Source: Opitutia bacterium
Lineage (GTDB): Bacteria > Verrucomicrobiota > Verrucomicrobiia > Opitutales > Seribacteraceae
NCBI GenBank assembly: GCA_002694035.1
Contig: NZKY01000051.1
Span: forward strand, 63,112-97,033
Direction of reading: 5' to 3'
Length of the DNA: 33,922 bases
Shown: in pieces, positions 17,770 through 26,432 of the stretch
How the letters are laid out: the number at the start of each line of letters is the position of its first letter
How positions within the stretch are numbered: position 1 is the stretch's first letter
Notes under the pieces: generated by a model
Seen by the model: the letters and a program-made list of their open reading frames with translations, nothing else
What the model was told of the DNA's origin: nothing
Database searches by the model: none
Made by a program: the position numbers and the translations under genes

Positions 17770-18503
17770 ATAAATTATCCGTTTTAATTCCCGCAAGGAA
17801 TGAAGCAGAAAATCTTCCTGAGTGCGTCCAAGAGATTGTTAAGGAATTGAACAAAAACAAAATAAAATATGAAGTAATTATCATCGATGATGGCAGTGAA
17901 GACAATACCAATAGAATAGTGCGTGAATTAATTAAGGTTTATCCATCCGTGGTATATTTTCGGAATAATGGTAAAAATGGATTCGGTAATGCCGTACGAC
18001 TCGGACTTAATAAATTTAACGGTGATGCTGTTGCAATTATGATGGCTGATAGATCAGATTCCCCTTTAGATTTGGTAAAATATTGGAACACACTTCAAGA
18101 TGGATATGAGTGTGTAATGGGTAGTCGTTTCATTCACGGCGGAAAAGTAATTAATTACCCTAAGGTTAAGTTAATCGTAAACAGAATTGTAAACATGTTA
18201 ATCAAATATGCATTTAAAATTGATACAAACGATATTACCAATGCTTTTAAAATGTATCGGCGTGAAGTTATTTTAGGGTGTCAGCCCCTCATTTCGCCCC
18301 ACTTTAACCTTACTGTAGAAATACCCCTTAAAGCAATTATTAGAGGATATTCATGGAAAGTCGTACCTATCTCATGGAAGAATCGTCAAAAAGGAGAGGC
18401 TAAATTAAAGTTAAAAGAAATGGGCTCAAGATATTTCTTCATCGTAGCTTATTTATGGTTAGAGAAATATTTTAGTAGAGGAGACTACAAAAGAAAAAGA
18501 TGA
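17757..18503 (+). CDS. Glycosyltransferase family 2 (DPM1-like); start codon non-canonical or uncertain (ORF track start is 17847)
   Basis: Upstream in-frame extension gives the conserved GT2 first strand ISNINKLSVLIPARNEAENLPECVQEIVKEL, then EVIIIDDGSEDNT, NGFGNAVRLGL, MMADRSDSPLDL. Confidence 0.8.
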   Translation: MSNINKLSVLIPARNEAENLPECVQEIVKELNKNKIKYEVIIIDDGSEDNTNRIVRELIKVYPSVVYFRNNGKNGFGNAVRLGLNKFNGDAVAIMMADRSDSPLDLVKYWNTLQDGYECVMGSRFIHGGKVINYPKVKLIVNRIVNMLIKYAFKIDTNDITNAFKMYRREVILGCQPLISPHFNLTVEIPLKAIIRGYSWKVVPISWKNRQKGEAKLKLKEMGSRYFFIVAYLWLEKYFSRGDYKRKR

Positions 18504-19159
18504 GCGAGTTGGTTGAAGAAATATATGAAAATAGATTTTCAGGTTTGGAAAATTACAGAAATAATGTTTGGAAAACTCTTATCACCGACTACTTTAGTAG
18601 ATGGATTAAATACGACTCTTTTGTCCTAGACTTAGGTTGTGGTTATGGAGAATTTATCAACAACATTTCTCGCTGTAAGACTTTTGCAATGGATTTGAAT
18701 CCAAATTGTAAGAAATATTTAAAAAAGGAAACAACTTTCTTTATGCAAAATTGCTCGAAAGAATGGTCTATGGATTCAAACTTTCTAGACCTTATCTTTA
18801 CTAGTAATTTCTTCGAACATCTTTCTTCAAAAAAATCTCTAGAAGATACTATAAATGAAGCATATAGATGCCTTAAACCAGGTGGTAAGCTAATCGCTTT
18901 AGGACCAAATATATCTGTACTAAAGGGAAATTATTGGGACTTTTGGGACCATCATATTCCAATATCAGATCAATCAATTAAGGAATTAATGGAAATTAAG
19001 AATTTTGAAATAGAAGTACTTATTCCTAGATTTCTCCCTTACAATATGGTGCGAATAAAAAAAAGGCCGCTTTGGATGGTCTCAACCTATTTAAAATTTC
19101 CACTCGCTTGGAGAATTTTCGGCAAGCAATTTCTAATTGTAGGAAAAAAAGTTACTTAA
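18500..19159 (+). CDS. Class I SAM-dependent methyltransferase
   Basis: SFVLDLGCGYGEFINNI; DLIFTSNFFEHLSSKKSLEDTINEAYRCLKPGGKLIALGPN. Confidence 0.9.
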   Translation: MSELVEEIYENRFSGLENYRNNVWKTLITDYFSRWIKYDSFVLDLGCGYGEFINNISRCKTFAMDLNPNCKKYLKKETTFFMQNCSKEWSMDSNFLDLIFTSNFFEHLSSKKSLEDTINEAYRCLKPGGKLIALGPNISVLKGNYWDFWDHHIPISDQSIKELMEIKNFEIEVLIPRFLPYNMVRIKKRPLWMVSTYLKFPLAWRIFGKQFLIVGKKVT

Positions 19160-19160
19160 A

Positions 19161-20204
19161 ATCAAATTTTCAAATTTAGCGTATTATTTAATTACTCTTT
19201 TTTCAGGGCTAGTATTTAGTTATTACTATTTTCTATATACAAACGAATATCCGCCCGGGAGTTACAATAAAATCGCTAACCATTCTGCAGACAAAGTTTT
19301 TCAAACAAGAATATTGGTTACTGAAATAGCCAACCAGATGAAACCTGCCATACCTCTATTATCATTTTTATTTCAATGGGCAGTGCCCTATCCAATAAAT
19401 TATGAGGTCTTGTTACAAATTTTGAATTTAAGTTTTTTTGTGATAATTTTTCTTACAATTCCAAAACTTCTTAGTGAAATATCAATAGTAATAAATCCAT
19501 TTTATTCGTTCATTACTTTAATACCGATTTTTTGGAATTACATTATGATTAATGGATTTATTGATGGTGCAGGTCTTTATTATCCATACGACGTTCCCAG
19601 TATGGCATTCTTTAGTTTAGGTCTTTTGCTATTCCTAAGAAAAAATTGGGTGATTTTTTATTTCCTTTTTTCCTTAGCACTTCTGAATAGAGAGTCTTCT
19701 TGCTTCATATCAATTGCTGGCTTTTTACTGTCAATAAAATGTTTTTCTATCCACTCTCCAAATTGGTGGTTACAAAATCGCAAATTACTTATTCACATAT
19801 TTGTGCAGGCAATCATGTGGTTATCATCTAGAATTATACTCTCTTATGTATTCAAAAATAACCCGGGAAGCTTTTTTGAAAACCCTCACTCAATGATTGA
19901 ATTCTTAAATTGCATTATAACTGATGAAAGCCATTGGGCAATGGAATCACCTATTTGGTTTTTAACCTTATTTGGCGGTATTTGGTTACTTCCAATCATT
20001 TACTTTAAGCATCTAAATAGTTTTTCTAGAAAATTATTAATAGTTGGTTGTATTTACTTACTTACGCTCATGTTACGATCAAATATGATGGAGACTAGAG
20101 TTTACAATGAATTAAACATAGTGATATCAGTAACGGTCATTTCGGTAATTAGTAGTTTTATGAACCGTAGACCTTCACAAATCAAAAATAGTATCATCCA
20201 ATAA
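19161..20204 (+). CDS. Integral membrane protein, possible GT-C glycosyltransferase; start uncertain (ORF track start is TTG 19314)
   Basis: Multi-TM; in-frame open extension from 19143 adds IKFSNLAYYLITLFSGLVFSYYYFLYTNEYPPGSYNKIANHSADKVFQTRIL, including a TM helix. Confidence 0.55.
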   Translation: MKFSNLAYYLITLFSGLVFSYYYFLYTNEYPPGSYNKIANHSADKVFQTRILVTEIANQMKPAIPLLSFLFQWAVPYPINYEVLLQILNLSFFVIIFLTIPKLLSEISIVINPFYSFITLIPIFWNYIMINGFIDGAGLYYPYDVPSMAFFSLGLLLFLRKNWVIFYFLFSLALLNRESSCFISIAGFLLSIKCFSIHSPNWWLQNRKLLIHIFVQAIMWLSSRIILSYVFKNNPGSFFENPHSMIEFLNCIITDESHWAMESPIWFLTLFGGIWLLPIIYFKHLNSFSRKLLIVGCIYLLTLMLRSNMMETRVYNELNIVISVTVISVISSFMNRRPSQIKNSIIQ

Positions 20205-20260
20205 ATATTACCTCTGTAGTCAGAAAGATATTCTATCTTATTTTTGTAATAATTTTATTA

Positions 20261-21148
20261 TTGTATCGCACCATATTGTTGCGAAAAAAAATTATAATAA
20301 TTTCTGACCAATATGGAAGACTTGGAAATAGGCTTCATCTTTTCGCGCAAATGATCAGCTATTCAACAAAAAGTCGCTGTGAGATTTGGATGCCTGGTTT
20401 TTTTGATTACAAAGATTTTTTTGAGAATATAAAAAATATTCCTGTTTATGGCGTTAAGCATAATTTTATCCTCCAAAACATTGATTGCATGGAATTTTTT
20501 AACTCAATAAATAGGATAAACAAAATACTGCACTCTTCTCGTTTTTTCAGGAAGCTTCGTTCGGAGTTTTATTCTCCTGCAGATGGGAATCCTTGGAATT
20601 ATTTAGATAAGAGTAATTTCAAAATCAACTTCTTTAACGGCTTTGTATTTCACGAATACATGCTTGATTGCAGCAAAGTAGTTCAAGACATCTCTTACCT
20701 CTTTCAACCAGCATCTCAATACATTCAGGATATTAATGAACCAATTCAAGAATTAAGATCCTCAAATCGAAGTGTTTGCGGTGTATTAATAAGGCAAACA
20801 GATTATCGATCATGGAATGACGGTATATATTTTTTTTCCTCACCGCAGTATAATGAATTTATTGAACACATTTCTTCTTTTTTTAAAAAAGAAGAAATTA
20901 GTTTTTTTATAGCAACTGATGAAGAACAACCATCTAAACTCTTCAAGAACATAAATTGTATGATTAGAGTTGGGTATCCTGTAGAAAATTTATATTCACT
21001 TAGCAAATGCGACTTTTTAGTTGGACCACCAAGTTCTTACATAGGATGGAGTGCATTTTATGGCAACAAACCTCTTTTAACCATTGAGGACTATGATAAT
21101 TTCATGCAAAAAAACATTAAAAAAGAATTAAATCTAATTTCATGCTAA
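20261..21148 (+). CDS. Fucosyltransferase-superfamily (GT11-like) glycosyltransferase
   Basis: IIIISDQYGRLGNRLHLFAQMISY (GxLGN motif); VCGVLIRQTDYRSW in the HxRRxDY position; FFIATDEEQPSKLF; FLVGPPSSYIGWSAFYGNKPL. Confidence 0.65.
   Translation: MYRTILLRKKIIIISDQYGRLGNRLHLFAQMISYSTKSRCEIWMPGFFDYKDFFENIKNIPVYGVKHNFILQNIDCMEFFNSINRINKILHSSRFFRKLRSEFYSPADGNPWNYLDKSNFKINFFNGFVFHEYMLDCSKVVQDISYLFQPASQYIQDINEPIQELRSSNRSVCGVLIRQTDYRSWNDGIYFFSSPQYNEFIEHISSFFKKEEISFFIATDEEQPSKLFKNINCMIRVGYPVENLYSLSKCDFLVGPPSSYIGWSAFYGNKPLLTIEDYDNFMQKNIKKELNLISC
20871..20897 (+). repeat. 13-bp inverted repeat with 1-nt centre inside the GT11-like CDS
   Basis: TTTCTTCTTTTTT-T-AAAAAAGAAGAAA. Confidence 0.8.
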
Positions 21149-21930
21149 GAGTTTTTTTAAAAAAACTTCTTAGCGTGCTAGGGTATAATTTAGTTAATAC
21201 CAAATTATCAGAAGATTCTGATGACCCATTTCTTGTCATCAGTAGGATATTCAAAAGCGAGTCTATTAGAACAATTATTGACGGAGGAGCATCAATTGGT
21301 GAAACCTCGTTAAGATTTTTAACCTTATTTCCGGAATCTAAAGTCTATATGTTCGAACCATATTCTGGATTCAAACAATACCTAGAAGAAAAAGAATCCC
21401 TTTACTCAAATCTCATCTACGAACCTTGTGCTTTATCAAACTGCCAATCATATAAGCTTTTGCAAATAAATGAATCAAAAGGTACCAATTCAATCTTACA
21501 TGGCGACTCAAATGGCAAAGAAATTTATGGAAGCCAATTTAAAAATGTGGGAGAAGAAAAAATAAAATGTATCACTCTCGATTTATGGTTTAATGATAAG
21601 GAAATAAACACTATCGATATTCTTAAACTGGATGTCCAAGGAACTGAGATAGATGTATTGGAAGGAGCGAAAAATCTATTTTCAAAAAATATGATCCGCT
21701 CTTTAATCGTGGAAATCAATTTTCAGGAATGTTACGAAGACCAAAAGAGTTGGGTTCACTTAGTAAATAATTTAACTAATTCTAGATTTCATTTGTTTAA
21801 TCTCTACAATCCATATTTCTATTCCGGAAGACTTGTTCAAGCCGATGCTATTTTCATCCATGACTTAGTGCTTAAAAGTCTTAATCTAAGAAGCGAATTT
21901 CATGACTATTCCAAATATCTGAGAAAATAA
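21142..21930 (+). CDS. FkbM family methyltransferase (2 of 4)
   Basis: TIIDGGASIGETSLRFLTLFPESKVYMFEPYSGF; IDILKLDVQGTEIDVLEGAKNLF. Confidence 0.9.
   Translation: MLRVFLKKLLSVLGYNLVNTKLSEDSDDPFLVISRIFKSESIRTIIDGGASIGETSLRFLTLFPESKVYMFEPYSGFKQYLEEKESLYSNLIYEPCALSNCQSYKLLQINESKGTNSILHGDSNGKEIYGSQFKNVGEEKIKCITLDLWFNDKEINTIDILKLDVQGTEIDVLEGAKNLFSKNMIRSLIVEINFQECYEDQKSWVHLVNNLTNSRFHLFNLYNPYFYSGRLVQADAIFIHDLVLKSLNLRSEFHDYSKYLRK
21144..21174 (+). repeat. Inverted repeat (15/16-nt arms, one bulge) covering the first codons of the FkbM gene at 21142
   Basis: GCTAAGAGTTTTTTT / AAAAAAACTTCTTAGC. Confidence 0.75.
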
Positions 21931-21935
21931 AATGT

Positions 21936-22862
21936 ATGGCAAAGAGTATGACTAAAGTTAAAATTCTTATACCTATTTTTGAGGATTTTTCTTGTATTTC
22001 TATTTTGTACAAGAAGTTAAAAAAAATACTATCAAGTTATAATCTGAGTTTTCTAGTTATTGATGATGGGAGTTACAATGAACTTGAGATAAAAAGAGAA
22101 CTCGAATTAAATCCTGACCTAGAGTTCTTAACACTCTCACAAAACCTCGGCCATCAAAGGAGCATAGCTATTGGTTTATGCCATTTATCAGATTCATCAG
22201 ATTTTGATTTTGTTCTAATCATGGATGGAGACGGTGAAGACAACCCAATGGATGCCGCCAAACTATTAAATTATTTTACAGAAAACGCACCCAACAAAAT
22301 TCTATTTGCTAGAAGAGATGTAAGGAGTGAACCTACACTTTTTAAAATTGGCTATTTTTTCTACAGATTGATTTTCAGAATTCTAACAGGTAAGAATATA
22401 AAGTTTGGTAATTTTTCAGTTGTTCCCAAAAAAATGTTAGGGAGATTGACCGGAGTACCAGAATTGTGGAACCACTATGCTTCTTCAATTTTATATGCCA
22501 AAATTCCAATACTTGAGATATCTACAGAAAGAAGCGGCAGGATTCATGGACGCCCCAAAATGAATCTTAATTCACTACTTCTTCATGGTTTTAGCTCTAT
22601 CGCTACATTCTATGAAACTCTTCTTCTTAGGTTATTTATATTATTTTCTTTAATATTAGTAATAACATTTTCAGGAAATTGCTTTTTAACATTTAAATTC
22701 AATCAAAATTTTATCGAAACAATCAATCCTGGGATCTTTTTTGTGATTAGTTTTCTTTCATGGTTAAATGTTGGTTTACTTTTATTATTTAAGCTTTCAC
22801 TTCGAGCTACACGCCCCTGTATACCTAAAACTTTTTGGCACCATTTCATAAACAAAAAATAG
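21936..22862 (+). CDS. Glycosyltransferase family 2 with two C-terminal TM segments (GtrB/DPM-like)
   Basis: KVKILIPIFEDFSCISILYKKL; FLVIDDGS; LSQNLGHQRSIAIGL; LIMDGDGEDNPMDAAKLL; C-terminal hydrophobic helices. Confidence 0.88.
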   Translation: MAKSMTKVKILIPIFEDFSCISILYKKLKKILSSYNLSFLVIDDGSYNELEIKRELELNPDLEFLTLSQNLGHQRSIAIGLCHLSDSSDFDFVLIMDGDGEDNPMDAAKLLNYFTENAPNKILFARRDVRSEPTLFKIGYFFYRLIFRILTGKNIKFGNFSVVPKKMLGRLTGVPELWNHYASSILYAKIPILEISTERSGRIHGRPKMNLNSLLLHGFSSIATFYETLLLRLFILFSLILVITFSGNCFLTFKFNQNFIETINPGIFFVISFLSWLNVGLLLLFKLSLRATRPCIPKTFWHHFINKK

Positions 22863-22871
22863 TTAATCATA

Positions 22872-23573
22872 TTGGATAATTACAATTACCCTGGCGATGA
22901 ACTTCGACTTTTTGCGGATGCAATAAATTGGAAAACCTATTGGGCAAAATTTGTTTCTAAACATATAGCAGGAGATGTTTTGGAAGTCGGAGCAGGCCTC
23001 GGAGGGACATACAATCTCGTTCACAATGAAAAGGTTTCATCATGGACTTGGTTAGAACCGGATGTGTTAATGCATAGCCAATTAGTTACTAAAATGAATA
23101 GGGATAACCAAAATATCAAGCGTTGTATTAACGGAACTATTCAAGACATAGATAGCGAGAAATATGACTGTATCATATATATAGATGTCCTTGAGCATAT
23201 TGAAAAAGACAAACAAGAAGTACAAAACTGTATCTCATTACTCAGTAAAAATGGAAAAATCATCATTCTTTCTCCTGCGCACAACATTCTATATTCGCGA
23301 TTTGATCAGAACATTGGTCATTGCAGAAGATATAATCGAGATTTACTTTCAGCACTCCAATCAAAAAACTTGATATTATCAGAAGTTAAATACTTAGATT
23401 CTGTCGGACTTTTTTTGAACCTAGCGAATAGATTATTTCTAAAGAAGAGTCTACCCTCTAAAAAGCAGATTTTATTCTGGGACAAAATTATCGTTCCCAT
23501 CTCCAAGGTTTTAGATCCTATATTGGGTTTCAAATTTGGAAAATCTATTCTTGGAATTTATGAATTTTCTTAG
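22872..23573 (+). CDS. Class I SAM-dependent methyltransferase
   Basis: GDVLEVGAGLGGTYNLV; YDCIIYIDVLEHIEKDKQEVQNCISLLSKNGKIIILSPA. TTG start. Confidence 0.88.
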   Translation: MDNYNYPGDELRLFADAINWKTYWAKFVSKHIAGDVLEVGAGLGGTYNLVHNEKVSSWTWLEPDVLMHSQLVTKMNRDNQNIKRCINGTIQDIDSEKYDCIIYIDVLEHIEKDKQEVQNCISLLSKNGKIIILSPAHNILYSRFDQNIGHCRRYNRDLLSALQSKNLILSEVKYLDSVGLFLNLANRLFLKKSLPSKKQILFWDKIIVPISKVLDPILGFKFGKSILGIYEFS

Positions 23574-24807
23574 AAAAAAAATTTTTTTTCTAACTATTCC
23601 AATATTTTGGTTATTGATTTATTTTGCTTTGGACCACTATTCATTTTGGAATAAATGGGGAATCCAAAAAATGGATCTCGTTTTCCCCGATTTGCATATC
23701 CTTTTATCTGCACTTGATGCTTATTTAAGTGGATATGATGTTATCAAAGAAAACCCATTCTGCCACTATAATATTCCCCATGTTTACAGCAGGGCATGGT
23801 TTGTATTTCAGTATATTGGCTTCTCGGATAATTATCGATTTGAAATCGGAATCTTAATTCTAATTCTTACATCATCCACGGTAGCACTATTGTCTAGAAA
23901 AAAAGAAATTAGACTTTTAATTTTTGCTTGTTCTCCAGCTATAATGCTTGCCATTGAAAGATGTAATAACGATCTAATTATTTTTATTCTACTACCATTG
24001 GTTTGTTTTTTTGCATTAAGTGACAAAAAAATCCTTGTTATACTTGGACATTGTTTGCTTTTCTTTGCAACTTGTCTCAAATATTACCCGGTAGCTTTTA
24101 GTATTATTTTCCTATTTAGAAAAGGTGCATTTTCCATAAACTTGAAACATATTATCGTTCAGATAATTCTCTTTTTTCTCTTGATAACTGTAATTTGGCA
24201 AGATTTACAATTTCAAAGAAATACTTTGCCAGAACCAGGATACACTTGGTCATTTGGTTTTTCTGCCTTTAACTCTATGATAATCGACATTCTTAGGCTA
24301 AATGAAATTAGCGGAATGGCAATTATTGGGTTCTTTACATTAATTTTTGTTATAATGTTCACTAAGCTTTACAAAAATGAACTCAAACTAAGATCAAATA
24401 TAATTATTCCAAACCCATACAAAACTGCACTATGTGCAGGCGGAATCATGATCATGCTTTTTTGCTATTATGTAAAAACAAGTTTTGATTATCGCATGAT
24501 TTTTCTATTTTTGAGCCTTCCATTATTGCTCGATTATAAATTAGGAAACAATAATTCATTAAGAAACTTAATATTAGCACCAGTAATGATTTTTTTACTT
24601 TTAACTCTTTCAAGTTGGTTTGAGGCTATAAGAGAGTGGGGAACCATAATAATTAGTTCAACTTGGAGCGAAATATTACCTATTTCTCTTTATATAATAA
24701 GAGCATTAGAGTTATTCATTAATCATATTTCCTTTTCCGCACTTCTTGCATTTGCAATATTTCTAATCATCAAGAGCAACCAAGATGCACAAGAAAAGTT
24801 TGATTAA
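23560..24807 (+). CDS. Integral membrane protein, GT87/DUF2029-like GT-C glycosyltransferase
   Basis: MNFLRKKIFFLTIPIFWLLIYF; FPDLHILLSALDAYLSGYDVIKENPF; about 10 TM segments. ATG 23560 preferred over the track start at TTG 23536. Confidence 0.65.
   Translation: MNFLRKKIFFLTIPIFWLLIYFALDHYSFWNKWGIQKMDLVFPDLHILLSALDAYLSGYDVIKENPFCHYNIPHVYSRAWFVFQYIGFSDNYRFEIGILILILTSSTVALLSRKKEIRLLIFACSPAIMLAIERCNNDLIIFILLPLVCFFALSDKKILVILGHCLLFFATCLKYYPVAFSIIFLFRKGAFSINLKHIIVQIILFFLLITVIWQDLQFQRNTLPEPGYTWSFGFSAFNSMIIDILRLNEISGMAIIGFFTLIFVIMFTKLYKNELKLRSNIIIPNPYKTALCAGGIMIMLFCYYVKTSFDYRMIFLFLSLPLLLDYKLGNNNSLRNLILAPVMIFLLLTLSSWFEAIREWGTIIISSTWSEILPISLYIIRALELFINHISFSALLAFAIFLIIKSNQDAQEKFD
23570..23593 (+). repeat. 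24-bp perfect palindrome at the methyltransferase/GT-C gene junction
   Basis: TTAGAAAAAAAATTTTTTTTCTAA; contains the TAG stop at 23571-23573. Confidence 0.85.
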
Positions 24808-25595
24808 TGTTTAAAAGTTTTCTTAAGAAAGTTCCAGGTGCTAAGGCATTAAATATGTATCTGCTTGAGAAAAGAATTCAAAGTAATTTTTTAACTTTAA
24901 ACAATGTAGATACAAAACAGGTTAAATTTTATTCTCAATTTATTAAAAAAAATGATTTAGTCTTTGATGTGGGTGCAAATATTGGATCAAGATCTAAGAT
25001 TTTTATTAACATTGGTGCAAATGTTAAAGCTTTTGAACCACAACCGGAACTTGTAAAGTTTTTAACTCAACATATCGGAAAACATCCAAAATTTGAATTA
25101 ATAAATATTGCTCTCGGCGAAAAAATTAAAACAAGTAAATTAAAAATAAGTGATGCCCATGTACTTTCTTCGATGTGTGACCGTTGGATCGAATCAACGC
25201 AAAAAAGTGGAAGGTTTTCAAATTACAAATGGAATAAATCCATAGATGTTCAAGTTAATACACTTGATAACATGATAAGTAGATATGGATCCCCCGAATT
25301 TACCAAAATTGATGTAGAGGGATACGAATTTGAAGTTTTAAATGGTTTATCACAACCAATCAAAACTATATCTTTTGAATTCACATCTGAAGAGAAAAAG
25401 CAAGCATTTGCTTGCCTAGAAAGGCTAAACAAAATTGCAGATTATAGATTCAAATTCAGTGAAGGTGAAAAGATGGAATTTAATAACGAAGAATGGCTTC
25501 CAAAATTTGAATTCTGTGAATTTATCAACTCCTACACCGAAAAGAGCAAACTTCTTTGGGGAGATATTTATGCGACAATAAGTATGAAAGTTTAA
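24807..25595 (+). CDS. FkbM family methyltransferase (3 of 4)
   Basis: DLVFDVGANIGSRSKIFINIGANVKAFEPQPELVKFL; FTKIDVEGYEFEVLNGL. TAATG overlap with upstream stop. Confidence 0.9.
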   Translation: MFKSFLKKVPGAKALNMYLLEKRIQSNFLTLNNVDTKQVKFYSQFIKKNDLVFDVGANIGSRSKIFINIGANVKAFEPQPELVKFLTQHIGKHPKFELINIALGEKIKTSKLKISDAHVLSSMCDRWIESTQKSGRFSNYKWNKSIDVQVNTLDNMISRYGSPEFTKIDVEGYEFEVLNGLSQPIKTISFEFTSEEKKQAFACLERLNKIADYRFKFSEGEKMEFNNEEWLPKFEFCEFINSYTEKSKLLWGDIYATISMKV

Positions 25596-25598
25596 GAT

Positions 25599-26432
25599 TT
25601 GAATCAATATATCTCTGCAATTACCTTGCGGCTTTTAGAGTTTTTACCGAACTCCCTTAAGGGTTGTCCAAGATTTAAAAATTATATTGTAAATCAATTT
25701 AGTATCAAAGGCTATAGTTGGAGCAAACTGAACAATAGACTCAAGGTTAAAATCAATATTGAAAATTTAACTGAAAGACATTTATGGCTAGGACTATACC
25801 CTAAAAATATTGAATCTTTCTTAAAAAAAAACTTAGGTGCAAATTCATCCTTTATTGATGCAGGAGCAAATATTGGGATATGGAGCTTACTCGCTTTAGA
25901 TAGTGCTCTAGATCAAAATATTCATGTATTTAGTTTTGAACCAAACCAAGTTCTTCATAAGCGTTTGTTGGATTCGAAAAGTAAAAATAAATTAAACGAT
26001 TTCTGGTCAATTTTCAATTATGGTTTATCTGATCTAAACACGACAAAGAAGATGTATATTAATCCTTTCTGTCATCAAATGAGTACACTTGAAAATCTAG
26101 AAGATGACCGACAACACGATATTATTGAGGTAAAAAAACTTGATAGTTTAGTTTTTAAAAATTTGGAAGGCATTAAGATTGATGTTGAAGGTCATGAGGC
26201 CAAGGTGATAAGAGGAGCTCTTAAAACAATCCAAAAACACCTCCCATGGATCGTAGTTGAATTTAACTCATTATACACCAAAACTACATCTGTAGAAGAT
26301 TGGACTGTTAAGCGTGATCTTGAAAAACTGAATTATAAAATAGCTGATATTTCATTAGGCGATGATGATCCATCATGCAGAGATATTGTTTTTTATAATG
26401 AAAAATCTAAAAATTTTAATTTTAATTTATGA
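25599..26432 (+). CDS. FkbM family methyltransferase (4 of 4)
   Basis: SFIDAGANIGIWSLLALD; VFSFEPNQVLHKRL; GIKIDVEGHEAKVIRGALKTI. TTG start. Confidence 0.9.
   Translation: MNQYISAITLRLLEFLPNSLKGCPRFKNYIVNQFSIKGYSWSKLNNRLKVKINIENLTERHLWLGLYPKNIESFLKKNLGANSSFIDAGANIGIWSLLALDSALDQNIHVFSFEPNQVLHKRLLDSKSKNKLNDFWSIFNYGLSDLNTTKKMYINPFCHQMSTLENLEDDRQHDIIEVKKLDSLVFKNLEGIKIDVEGHEAKVIRGALKTIQKHLPWIVVEFNSLYTKTTSVEDWTVKRDLEKLNYKIADISLGDDDPSCRDIVFYNEKSKNFNFNL

Noticed and set aside
20871-20897. 27-nt inverted repeat in the GT11-like gene as an intrinsic terminator
   Set aside because: AT-only stem mid-CDS, no GC-rich stem or suitable position; encodes SSFFKKEEIS. Listed as a repeat only.
25823-25831. A9 tracts (25823-25831, 11061-11069, 28914-28922) as phase-variation switches
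   Set aside because: They encode Lys runs in AT-rich genes, are only 9 nt, and every frame is intact. No positive evidence of slippage.
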